Source: Yponomeuta sedellus (taxonomy: Eukaryota; Arthropoda; Insecta; Lepidoptera; Yponomeutidae). From it: 64,000 bases of DNA. The stretch covers positions 9,897,198 to 9,961,197 of the forward strand of contig OW203731.1 in the NCBI GenBank assembly GCA_934045075.1, in the 5' to 3' direction. Position numbers and translations under genes: made by a program. This document shows, piece by piece, positions 45,495-64,000 of the stretch (positions within the stretch are counted from its first letter, which is position 1; each line of letters opens with the position of its first letter). A model generated the notes under the pieces. It searched no databases and had not been told where the DNA came from. It worked only from the letters and a program-made list of their open reading frames with translations.

Positions 45495-47775
45495 TAATAT
45501 AGAAGACATAGAAAAACTTAAGACTTTTTTATTATAACACCATTACTATATTTTTTCGGGTTTTACGGGTCAAAAGCGAAAAATCACAATACTCTAATAA
45601 AAACATATTAGATTAATTTTTTTCACTGAATTTTAAACATTTTCTAAAAAGGGTATAGTTAGATAAAACATTTTTTTACGAGATAACTCGAATAGTGACA
45701 AGCGCTCCATATTTTATAATGCGTTACGTTTAAGATGTGACGTCATACTTTGAGTCCGATTTGTATGGAACGTGTTTGTACCAGATGACTAGCATGACTT
45801 TTTGATAAGTCACATTATGATAGGTGTACCAATACTTATCGTAGCGAAAAAATACGTAGATGTTTGAAGATGGCCACTCCGATTATAGTAAAACATTTTT
45901 CGTGGAATTTTCCATTGTGAACATTAGAGTAAATCCTGTGCTGTTTAGCGTTTTTTAAAACATCTAGTTGTAATTGTATTTTATTTGTTTACTCTGTCTA
46001 CGTACTCCCTCTCTCTTTATTGCATTTCGTTTTTCTTTTGAATTTATTGGAATAACGCTTCTACAAGATTATAGCACTCTCATAGTGCAATTTATCTCGA
46101 GTACTAGACGAAAAAAGAACAATTATTTAGGTTAAGGCGACGAGCCCGCCAAAATAAGTCGGGGTGACGCGAGCCCAATTCATGGTAGTTCCTAAGCATG
46201 TATCTAGACGTACAAATGGATAAAACACAATGGATCTATACGAAGTAAAATCAGCTAACCGTGTAGTGGAATGGAACAATGTTGCGCTAACCGCATAACA
46301 AAAATCCATAGTTTACAATGGAAGATTGCAAGTGATACTAGTTATGGGGCGAATAATTACTAAAAACAATCGAAATTTGCTTTTATTCGATAACAATAGA
46401 AGAATGATTGAACAATCGATAGTGTGCGCGTATGGTAGGTACCTCAGTAGGCTCAGTATAATCAAACAAGTCATAAAAATTATCAAAGTTTTGTGATTTT
46501 TAACTTTTTACCCACATGTTTTTTGTAAGGGCTTAATATTTATTAACATCGCACTATGAGTCGCATTCACTGCCGATATCGCAACTATAATTGCGTGCGA
46601 TGCTTTGTCAGCGTAGCGCACAGTGGTAGCCGATTGTTAATCGAACACACATTCACGTTTCGATCGAATTAAACGATAATATTTTTCGAAGCATCACCCA
46701 CCAAAGTGACACTAGCGGTCGGGTCGCCGAGCCACAGAACACATCTATGCAGGCCGCATGGCAGGCCACTGGGCTGACTTTGTTTGTCTAGACGGAGTGA
46801 GCGGAGAAGGACAAGCGAAGAGGCGTCTGGAGGTGAGATGCGCCGGCCTCATTGTTGCTGCCTTTTAAATGCATTGTAATTGGATTGCGAGCGATGCGTC
46901 TAGACTGTAGACGCCCGCCGCTCTCTCTCACCATCGGCGCATGACTAATATGCCCTTTACGTAATAGCCGAATAAAAAACGACCTCGTGTGACCTTGTTA
47001 CATTTTACAAACCAATTTTTATTGAAGCTAACACGGTCTTGATGGTGATATGGGGTTGTTTATCAAGAACCTATCTTAAGCTGAAACAAGTAGTGTTGCG
47101 AAACTTTTAGCTGCCTTGTAGACTCTTTACTGATAAAGTTTATTGCCTCATTAACTGCTACTCGTAACTATTTGTCTGCAGCTCTACATGATGTGGCAAG
47201 AACTGTAGAGCAACGCAGCCGTTTTTCTTTTTGCAAAATATTAATTCCCGTTTTATGATTTAAGAATTTATGTTTGTGATAATTATCTTGAACTTTTTTG
47301 AGATAAAATTGAGAAAATGAAACCATACGTATTTAATTCCTTTAATTCTCAATAGATAAACCAGAGGAGTGGATGCTAAATGGATTGGGCAATGGCATAC
47401 AGGTAGACAAAGATCTGAATTGAGCCATAGGATACTCGGTAATGCGTTCCCGTGGGATAATATTTTATTGTTAACTTTTTTTCAAGCCAAACTCTATGAT
47501 ATTTATTTATTGAGTTGCCGTTGGAATCAAGAATCGTATAAATGGACGCGGTTTCGGTAAGAAGTTCGCCGGGACTGGTATACTCGTAGTCCTGACATGT
47601 ATATTGAATAGGTATACTTACTACCTCAGTGCTAGAAATTACCAATCCGCAGTGGCCACGCGTGCTCAGTATGATGAGTAGCATATGCTAACAGTGTGAA
47701 AAAAATAATTATATACCTACATTTGTATTAATTGTGACTTTTAGAACTGGTTTAACAAAAAAAAAACATTTATGG
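45495..47775. other. No gene seen
   Basis: AT-rich with a GC-richer patch at 46720-46935. Short open frames only. 47640-47665 is a fragment of the SINE tail seen at 8290. Confidence 0.4.
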
Positions 47776-47780
47776 GTATG

Positions 47781-47870
47781 AGTCCCGGCATGGGTGGAAT
47801 TTTTAGCCTCTAAATAGGTTTTTAAAATTGTCCTTAACACGGGCTAGTGCAACAAAAAGAATATAATCAC
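47781..47870 (+). repeat. SINE 3' fragment (19971/20131 family)
   Basis: CCCGGCATGGGTGGAATTTT then TAGCCTCTAAATAGG and ATTGTCCTTAACACGGGC match the 3' half of the nested SINEs at 19971-20415. Confidence 0.65.
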
Positions 47871-48589
47871 TTATTAAACACCAACGAAAAATCCGATTTG
47901 GTTTTCAGAAACCTGTCATATAGCCTATCGTCATCTCAGTCGGTTAAGCCTTCACTCGTGCGATTGTCGTAGCGTTTTTTATGTTTCCAGATTTATATTG
48001 TATAAGCTGTATTAAACCATTGCAAAATCAGAAATTAATGCATTAATTATCTATACTCAACATTTCCTAGACAAGGTCGTGGGGACAGACTAAAGTGCTA
48101 ACTAGCTAAGTTAACGCATACATACATAAGCCGCACGGCATACCGTCTGCCCTTTTGGCGTCCTCGGCTGCGTCTAGACGAGAGCCTAATGTAGTCAGTG
48201 TAGCCATTCGTCTGTTGAAATGCGCTATGAAAAGAAAACTTTTCGAGGCGTTTGTTGTTTTTCAGGTTTAAACCTGGGCCTCGATTCTATCAGTAGGTAC
48301 ATCATAGTACACTGATTAGTGGTCGGTTACTATTTTTTTTAACATTCCAATGAATTGACCCCCAGAATGTTTGATTCGTATACACCCTTAGACATGAAAC
48401 GGCAGTGAAATGAATCGGGGCTCTTCCTATTTTAAGTTTGTACGAGTATGTACTCTAGATTTTGTATGTACCTACTCTATAATGCATTAACAAATCTAGG
48501 CTGTTGTCTGTTTTAAATGATGGTAAGAAGTTGATGCAAGGTCCGTCGCAGTTTGAATATTAGTATTAATAATAATAAAACTTTAACAC

Positions 48590-48725
48590 AGGCAGGAGGT
48601 ACTACAAAATTAAAAGTACCTATTACTTTTCCTTCAGCAACTCTCCATAGGCTGTCTGGAAGAAACTGCTCTAAGCAATAATCTTTGAAATTCTTTTATG
48701 TTTTTTTCCTGGTGTAAAATAAAGA
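48590..48725 (-). repeat. GCGGCCTTATTGCTAAAAG-related repeat, minus copy
   Basis: Reverse complement contains ATTCTTTATTTTACACC, TTTCTTCCAGACAGCC and AGTTGCTGAAGG, in the same order as 35155-35285. Confidence 0.55.
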
Positions 48726-48884
48726 ATCTTATCCTACATTAGCAACACCTGACTGGCATATTTCGCCACCGCTTTCAGAGAAGATAAAATAAGACCCCGA
48801 GAGAGACTTACAGTACCCTAGAGAAAAATACAAAACAAACTATATCGGTTTCCGTCATTTTTATAAGACGTATTATAAAAATTA

Positions 48885-49075
48885 AACAAACAACTTCCAT
48901 ACAACATAATCACGTGTCCTGGGCCCAGACTACGATACCTTGAGTTTTGGTAACTAGTCAAGTAGGTAGGTACATCACAAACATGGCAACACACAAAGGC
49001 CGAGCAGGCTATTTGCACGACCTCCGGCATGGTAATAAGTCGTGATACCACTAGACCAACTAGGCAGCCAATAAC
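48885..49075 (-). repeat. tRNA-derived SINE
   Basis: Minus strand: head TTGGTCTAGTGGTATCACGA, B-box-like GGAGGTCGTGCAAATAG, body GCCATGTTTGTGATGTACC, tail TATGTTGTATGGAAGTTG. Confidence 0.6.
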
Positions 49076-49670
49076 GCCAAACCTCAAAAACGTTTCTTAA
49101 ATATAACTATATTTTATGCAGCGGAGTTCGGTGATAATTGTAAAAAATATGCAAAGGTTTTTAAAAACGATAATAAAACCAGGAGACTCCATTAAGCAAA
49201 AGTTTCGAGTTATAGATTTTGTTCACGTAATAACGATACACGATCGTCATTGCGTATTAAATTTAAACCTCCTCCTTCAAATCTCCGAAAGTTTTAGTAA
49301 GGCGGTCCAGCAGTGTTCCCGAACAAAACACGTAACAGCTAGGTAGGTAGATAGCAGCCCATTCGGTCTAGACGTGCGCCTCCCACCCGACTTAGGCTTC
49401 AGGAATTTCTAAGTGGAGGTATGAGGAGTAGAAAACACGTATGTTTAATAACAGCCATTGTTTCAGCTGACTGTTTTGACTGAGATTTTCGCAATATAAT
49501 TAAGTACATTATCTGTATATCGACCAACGACTATCTAGCACTTTACAATTATTTAATATTCAAGTAACTACATAACGTGAAGAAAGAAGGAAGTGTTTAC
49601 TTATCCACAAAGTTAACCATATCGCAATTGATAAGATTTGCGTCACGCTCCACATACGTACCTAAATAAT

Positions 49671-49743
49671 AGGAAATACCTACTATTTAGGTACTTTGTG
49701 TATTAGTTGAATACACAAAGTACCTAAATAGTAGGTATTTCCT
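49671..49743. repeat. Perfect 34-bp hairpin
   Basis: 49671-49704 (AGGAAATACCTACTATTTAG...) is the exact reverse complement of 49710-49743, with a five-base loop AGTTG. Confidence 0.95.
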
Positions 49744-50091
49744 AGGTGAATTCCCACTTAGAAATCGACGGTAAGTCTTACGTACAGATAAGTGAATCCC
49801 TTTACATATCTTTCTGTAATTTGAACTACCTAGAATCCCAACAGTTTGAAAAACAAGAATATACTGTGGATTTGCAAAGCTCTACAATCCCGTCAGAAGC
49901 AAAGGACGTTTGATCAATACGCTGCGCGCCTGCTGCCGACAACGGCACGCGGCAACTGTCGCCAGAGCACCGGCAGCCTGCTCGATATTCCACAAACAAG
50001 TTTGCTTCGCAAAATTAAAATACTTTGAGCATCAAAAAGCAAGTTAAATTAAAATCACAAAGTTATTCAGAAGCGCCTGTCTTCGTAGAGA

Positions 50092-53000
50092 ATGGAAAAC
50101 CAACCGGCACAAACAAATGCCGCTGGCCGACGCGAGCTTTCAATAGACCCCGTCAAAGCACAAGGCATATTGTAAGCACATCTGAACGACTTCAAGATAT
50201 ACGAGTATATCTACCCACATGGCATTCGTTGATATAAATTGGTTCCGTAGCATTATTTCGGAGATAAAATTTAAAAAGGGATTTAGAGTTTTTTTATGTT
50301 AAGGGGTTGGTTTGTCCGCATCGTGGCAAGCGGCAAACCCTGGTCTCTGTCTACCCCTCTGGGATACTGGCGTATGTTTACGTATGTAATAACTTTTTTA
50401 ACAAGTACCATGTTGGACGTGGCGCTCTCTGCTACGTAACATATGTACGTACTCTTTTATGTTCTGTGGTACCTACCTACGTGTAAGTCCTAGAAATGAG
50501 TAAATTACATTACTATTGTCCACAGGAAGGAGCTTACACGTAAGGAGAGAGCAGCTGCCAAGGCGTGGCATGAGAGATGGAGTTTCTACGGTCGGGTTCG
50601 AGTGATACAAGAGGAGGAAGCGCAAAAATTAGGTATGTATTGTATGTGTTTACGGATCCACTGTAGCGCCTAAACCAGGTACTCTTACGATTTTGATGTA
50701 TGAGGTGTTGATCGATTTGTTATTACGGTCCGACTAACACAGGCAACATTTTATACGAGGAAAATATGAGCTATGTCCAAAAGGCACAAGAATAATATAT
50801 TAATTTCCCTGTTTTGGTTTTCCAATTTATTTCATCTGTGGATCACGGCTGCTGGTGGTAAATTATATATAATACTTTAAATAATTAAGTATTCATGTTA
50901 AATTGTCATTGTACCTACTACTGTTTGTTTTCCTTAATATATAAAATAAAAATAAAATACACATTTTTTTGTTACCGCTTCAGGTGGGATTAGGTGAAAA
51001 ATTTCGAATAATTTTAAAATTATTAGTAGCGACAGAGAAACACTACTATATTATTTCAGCGTTTACAAATACTACTAGCGCCGTCTAGTCGGATTATTAA
51101 AAAAATACGGATTAACTTCATACTATTAACAACTGTCACACATAAATTAGCTTTGTCCGAAAGTCGAAAGCTTAATGCGCCTGACTGATCTGTGCAGGCG
51201 TATCCCTGGACGTGTGTAGCTAACCTAGCTCGGGCAATAGAAAAATTTAGCTTGGAATCAATCACTTGAGTTAAGCAACAACAGGCTCGGTCAGGTGCAG
51301 GATGGGTGACCGTCCCGTAACTACCGCTAGTGGCATTTGTTCCGAGTGCTTTCGAGCTTCGCAAGGCACGTTAAGCCGTTGGTGCCAGCTGTCATGTAAC
51401 AGCAGTCGTTAAGCCATGTCAGCCCTTATGGGCGGCTTGATAACTTCGACTGTAAGAACCGCCACTGTCTTACAACCCTCCACCAACCCGGACTTGGCCC
51501 CCTGGTGGAGTATGCCCAAACCTTCCTGCGAAGCAAGAGACCCGTGCCCCAGGAGTGGGGCCATACAAGGGTCGATCGGAGTACCTACCGCTATTCTAGA
51601 ACGTGCGACAACGATTTCCCTGTGTCCTAAAGCTGCCTAAATGCGCCTCACTGAGGGATGTCGCTAGAGGAGTTTATCTACCGCTGTCCTAGCACAGGCG
51701 ACAACAACTTGGCTGTATCTGAAAGATGTCTCAACGTGCCTCACTGACCTGTGCAGGAATGTCGTTGGAGGAGTACCGCGCGGGCGTGCGCTCGCTCAGC
51801 TGCCAGCCTGAGCCGCGCCGCTACCCGGTGGAGGTGCAGCCCTCGCCTGCACCGCCGCCTCCCACATCTAGCGGTCGGTGGCACGAAGACATCAGCTTCA
51901 GAGGACGCCTCGCGAGGCGATTTACATAATAATTATATAAGCTTCCACACAACACAATCTTACTGCCTTTCGATCAAACTTGTCCTGCCTTCCGATTACG
52001 TAACCGTCAACTATGGGTTATCCATTGTCATGTTACCGAAGTGTCGATTAAAGGGGTATGTATGTATTTCACAGCGTAACGGTCGAGTTCATGTAGTGGA
52101 GAAGTTACGTATAAGCACTACTGGTCCCAAACTGGGATACCCTGAGCTAATGGTTACAGGTAAGAACGTCAAAAACATGGAAATACACCCAGACTGAGAT
52201 CATTTGCACAAATCATACAGGTCATGTCATGTAATGGCAGTCGTTAAGCCATGTCAGAGGCCTTATGGGCGGCTTGATAACTTCTTACAGTAAGCTCCGC
52301 CACTGCCTTATAATCCTCCACGAATACTAGGTACCTACCTACATTATTATATTCCGCTCTCCCCAGGGAGACGAGACTATTCCATGAAATACGAAAAATG
52401 TCAACAAATACTTTGGTATTGGTATTCATATTCGTTCAGGGAATGGTATTCTCGAATAAATCTGATCAATTAAGGACTGAGGGGCAGTAAATAATTAAAA
52501 TTTTTCGTAGCTATTTGAACCATTTTCATCCACGATTAGGTATGTCACTTTCGTTACAGGCATGGTGGGGCGGCGCGCGCTTTGCCCGCTGGAGCGCTAC
52601 GGGCGAATCGTAAAGACAGCGCGGGACTTCCCCGTGCATCCGCCCTTGCCGCCGGGTCAGGCCTACGATCCTTACAAACAGACATTCATATTTTTGGGGT
52701 AAGTAATTGAGCTTAAATCAGACAGCGACGTCATATGTGATGTACTGGTCTGGTCACCACAGCACAGGTTATGCCAGATAGGGAACAGGAAAAGTGATAT
52801 TTTTGAAAAAAAAAACAATCAAACAACATAATCTCTTGAACCTGATCCCCAATATTTTATAATCTAGCAACGCCTGGGAAGTATACCTACATTTTTTGCC
52901 CGTGTATAGCCAGTACTGTATGTTCCTAGTCTCAGCGACATCGGCGACCCGATCTCGTACCAACTGCCGCCGGCGCCGAGCGACGTGCCGGCCGAGACCT

Positions 53001-53104
53001 GGGCCAGGCCGCGACACGTCAGCGTCCTGCCCTTCTGCTCGGAAGCATTAGAGAACACCTTCCGAAACGGCAACCGATTAGGCCCAACCAGACGACGGAC
53101 ATAA
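50092..53104 (+). CDS. Small spliced gene, unknown protein
   Basis: Coding exons with GT..AG borders and matching phase: 50092-50171, 50526-50632, then 51757 onward. Read through, the third exon stops at 51929 and gives 119 residues (MENQPAQTNAAG..., then KELTRKERAAAKAWHERWSF, MSLEEYRAGVRSL, a proline-rich stretch, RLARRFT). Two more exons with good borders and no internal stop follow (52560-52698: RRALCPLERYGRIVKTARDF; 52930-53104, ending NRLGPTRRT). They join in frame only if exon 3 uses an internal donor after 51873 (G|GTCGGT), giving 205 residues. Domains are not recognised; the sequence is basic, Pro-rich, without signal peptide or membrane segment. It converges with UTP4. Confidence 0.65.
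50310..50385 (+). repeat. LINE 3' end, very short copy (intronic)
   Basis: CGCATCGTGGCAAGCGGCAA, then CTGTCTACCCCTCTGGGATA matches 6570-6640. A few TATG-like units follow. Confidence 0.65.
51250..51580 (+). repeat. 5S rRNA-like SINE (intronic)
   Basis: GAGTTAAGCAACAACAGGCT, then GTCAGGTGCAGGATGGGTGA CCGTCCCG, continuing to CCCAGGAGTGGGGCCATACA. Same family as 20453-20825; it lies in the intron before the third exon. Confidence 0.7.
51935..52325 (+). repeat. SINE fragments between exons
   Basis: 51935-52200 carries GCTTCCACACAACACAATCT and CCCAAACTGGGATACCC, parts of the 27385/48885 SINE family. 52215-52325 is a piece of the 5S-like SINE (TAATGGCAGTCGTTAAGCCA, GGGCGGCTTGATAACTTC). Confidence 0.55.
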
Positions 53105-53273
53105 TTTATGCTTCGTACAATAACGCACGCCTGTAACCCGGAGGGGTAGACAGAAATTTCACACTATAGACTTATAAATAGTGTGAAATCTTTTTGCACG
53201 AGCAAGCACATACATTTTCTTCTACTTACTAATTTTGTTGACTAAAGCAATTTTGTGAACACAATTCAGTGAC

Positions 53274-53279
53274 AATAAA
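53274..53279 (+). promoter_or_regulatory. Candidate poly(A) signal of the 50092-53104 gene
   Basis: AATAAA about 170 bases after the stop at 53104. Confidence 0.5.
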
Positions 53280-53668
53280 GCGATCTTACGCGACAGACGT
53301 GTCATTCATTGAACATACCTAACATTACGAACATCGAACATCCAACATAACAACACCTGTACGGCAAAGCCCCTACACTTTTTGAAATTTGTTTTCGTGA
53401 TATTATTGTATCGTATTGAAATAAAGTAACGGGTTTAGTAGCAAGCTTCAACAGTAACCTTGTAAGAACAGGAACCTTTGTGGAATCATTGTTAAAAACA
53501 ACTTATTTTTGCTTCTCTCACTTTGGTTATTAAATTGAAATATATGCCATTTGGAACTAAAACTTTCGTAAACACTACACATTCTGCAAGAGCGAACCCT
53601 GGTTGGTATCTTCCGAAAAAACTAATTTTTCGTAAATCCGATATAGTTAAGGATAGTTTTATTCACTA

Positions 53669-53848
53669 CTAGCTGACCCAGCGAACTTCGTACCGCCCAA
53701 CAGTTGATTCTTTATTTTTTTTTCTCTCCGTAAGAACCATCCTTGTACTCAAAGGAATATTCTAAAAAAATAATTAGCGAAATCGGTGCAGCTGCTCTCG
53801 AGATTTGCGCTTACCAACACATTCAGCGATTCATTTTTATATTATAGA
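53669..53848 (-). mobile_element. Complete 180-bp non-autonomous Helitron
   Basis: On the minus strand it starts TCTATAATATAAAAATGAAT at 53848 and ends GCTGGGTCAGCTAG at 53669. The flanking bases are A (5') and T (3'), the host dinucleotide expected for Helitrons. A palindrome (GGCGGTACGAAGTTCGC) lies near the 3' end. Relatives: 58163-58350 and the end at 44660-44726. Confidence 0.8.
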
Positions 53849-54594
53849 TATAGCGTAGAAGTTATCACATAATGAACGTTACAGTATAAACGTGAACACA
53901 TACGTTTCATTTGTAACGTTCATTATGTCCTAGTTTCAAGCAATTTATTACAGAGAAAGAATTAACAAATTGTTACTACCGAAATCCAATCTCCAACTGC
54001 TCCTCTGTTTTCGTAGGTCGACTAATCGCTTACGTCTACAGTGTCTTAGTATTGTGTAATTAAGATCTTTCTAAGAGCTATTTTAAGATGTGAAGACCCG
54101 GACCTCGAGACAAATCAGTTATGTTTGAAGGAGGTCTGAATCCACTTAATCTGTATCTATATTACGTAAACCTTAAGAAAATACCAATAATCTATCTCGG
54201 AAATTAACAATGACACCCACTACCACCACCACCAAATGCTAAAATACTTCTCGACTTCGGCTAATAAATACTGACCAACAAGCTTCATAATTTACTAAAT
54301 CAATTTCTAAAAGGTTTATAGAAGGTGTTATACGTATGCGTGTGCAGACTTGGAGCCACAACGAAATTAAATAAAATCGACGCATTTACACATTTGTAAC
54401 ATCACTGTACCAAAATCTGTTAGTCAGTGCCTCTATGAAATAAGCCTCCAGTGGGTTGGATTATTGGATAACCTTAATTTTTACCTACTCCAGCAGAGGT
54501 AGGATGTCAGCGCGAGTACATGTTTGATTTCCTATCCAGACTATGAATTTTCGTGCAAATTTTCTAAATCCAAAACTCACGATCTTATTCTTCT

Positions 54595-54730
54595 TCTTCA
54601 GGCTATATTAGTCCCTGCTGGACATAGCCCTCCCCTAATGAGCGACATAGCGCCCTGTCTTCAGCTTGTCGCATCCAGCATCTGCCGGCAGTTTTTCGCA
54701 GATCGTCATCCCACCTGGTCGGAGGGACTA
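54595..54730 (+). repeat. CTGGACATAGCCCTCCCC dispersed repeat
   Basis: TTCAGGCTATATTAGTCCC then TGCTGGACATAGCCCTCCCC TAATGAGC, continuing to ATCCCACCTGGTCGGAGGG. Same family as 13455-13575. Confidence 0.6.
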
Positions 54731-55095
54731 CGTTATTTATTACGATCTTAACAATCGAAAAACGCTGATTTAAATAGTATGTGTTGGAGATTTCACAATG
54801 AAAAAATTTAACCACAGATTATACTAATTGACTCCTAAGGAGGGCTTTAGAGGAATCGTGTCCTCTTTATAAATAACATTGTAAGTATACGACAGCAAAC
54901 GTTTATCGTAAGTACATTTTTTTTACAATCTAACAGAATGTGCGAGCAAGTCTGATGCCGAATGTAACATCAGCTATACGATAGATTAACAAACACAGCG
55001 AAGACTTGCATAATAGTCTAGTTCTACCAAACTAAATAGAGGAAGTGTAATAAGTGTAACAATAATAACGAACCATACAAAGTTGAACTCTATTG

Positions 55096-55101
55096 TTTAT
55101 T
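55096..55101 (-). promoter_or_regulatory. Candidate UTP4 poly(A) signal
   Basis: AATAAA on the minus strand, 28 bases after the UTP4 stop codon. Confidence 0.5.
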
Positions 55102-55128
55102 GATTGGTAAGCGATTGTGAACCTTATG

Positions 55129-63460
<8,332 letters not shown>

Positions 63461-64000
63461 CTGTACAATTGTAAGTGTAAAAAAAATAAGTTTATTTGTA
63501 AGAAAAAAATTACAATATGGTCTACGGGGACCCTCAAACTAGGCACAGCCTGTGATGTAGATTACGACTTCATAGTAATATCTTCTTTGGATTCGCCGAA
63601 TGATAGAACGTGACAAGCAAGTAAAACAGTAAAAGTAAACTCCTACATTGTTATTTTACTTGTGATGAACCTCGGGGCTTATTCTGTTAAGTCTAAAGTT
63701 TTCAAAACTAGTGGAAAAGTATTTTGACAGATATTTTAAGTACAAGTTATATTTAAATCGCCATAATTAGGTATCAAAAAATATGAGGTTGTACTACCTA
63801 TTAAGAAGTTTTACTTTTATTTCATTAGAAAATCAGGAAACAAAGCACAACCGTTAAATAAGTAAGTGAAATTTTCTTGAACATCTCATACTTCGAGATT
63901 TCGAACTTGCAGTAAAAGTTGTTCGTATTGACGAGCAGGATCCTTCATTTTTGGATGTACCCTATATGTACCCCCATTAAGAGGATTTTATTATGGTGAT
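63461..64000. other. UTP4 intron; nothing else seen
   Basis: No exon found up to the edge. The acceptor of exon 63237-63460 (TTGTACAG) sits at its left end. Confidence 0.4.

Noticed and set aside
49846..50028. 60-codon frame before the small plus-strand gene
   Set aside because: It does not join in phase to the 50526 exon, unlike the frame starting at 50092 with its GTAAGC donor.

Overview
The window looks like nuclear DNA of a moth or butterfly (Lepidoptera). It is AT-rich, its host genes are split by introns with GT..AG borders, and it is packed with repeats I know from lepidopteran genomes: tRNA- and 5S-related SINEs, Helitron ends of the type GGTCAGCTAGT, mariners, foldback MITEs and LINE 3' ends. 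The taxon is inferred from repeat content only. No CRISPR array, operon or other bacterial feature is present.

Host genes. Four spliced genes can be assembled from splice sites and matching codon phase. (1) Minus strand, 31502 down to 26877: a complete four-exon gene for a secreted, helical, cysteine-containing protein of 430 residues that I do not recognise, with a TATA box just upstream. (2) Plus strand, 50092-53104: a small gene of unknown function whose third coding exon either ends in a stop (119 aa) or is spliced onward (205 aa). (3) Minus strand, from the right edge down to 55129: the last four coding exons of UTP4/Cirhin, a U3 snoRNP (small-subunit processome) protein; its upstream exons lie beyond the window. 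(4) Plus strand, 60992-62400: a small THAP zinc-finger gene nested antisense inside a UTP4 intron. Genes 2 and 3 converge. A decayed copy of one UTP4 exon lies next to the real exon.

Mobile DNA. The best-preserved element is a full-length non-LTR retrotransposon (14108-19929) with two intact ORFs (a DUF4780-like ORF1; an ORF2 with endonuclease, reverse transcriptase, RNase H and CCHC knuckle), a TAAC-type tail and a 12-bp target-site duplication. Its last bases recur at the tail of tRNA-headed SINEs elsewhere in the window, which suggests that it or a relative mobilises them. Other elements are two broken DD34D mariners with TA duplications, a 180-bp Helitron with exact ends plus several related ends, 5S-like SINEs, a nested inverted SINE pair with two sets of target duplications, decayed Penelope-like and Tc1-like coding remnants, several inverted-repeat MITEs and two very long tetranucleotide arrays.

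Layout. 1-14 kb is repeat remnants with no host gene seen. 14-20 kb is the intact LINE. 20-26 kb is SINEs, MITEs and the (ATGT)n array. 26.9-31.5 kb is the secreted-protein gene. 32-49 kb is mostly gene-poor with MITEs and SINEs. 50-53 kb is the small plus-strand gene. 55-63.5 kb is UTP4 with the nested THAP gene and heavily invaded introns.
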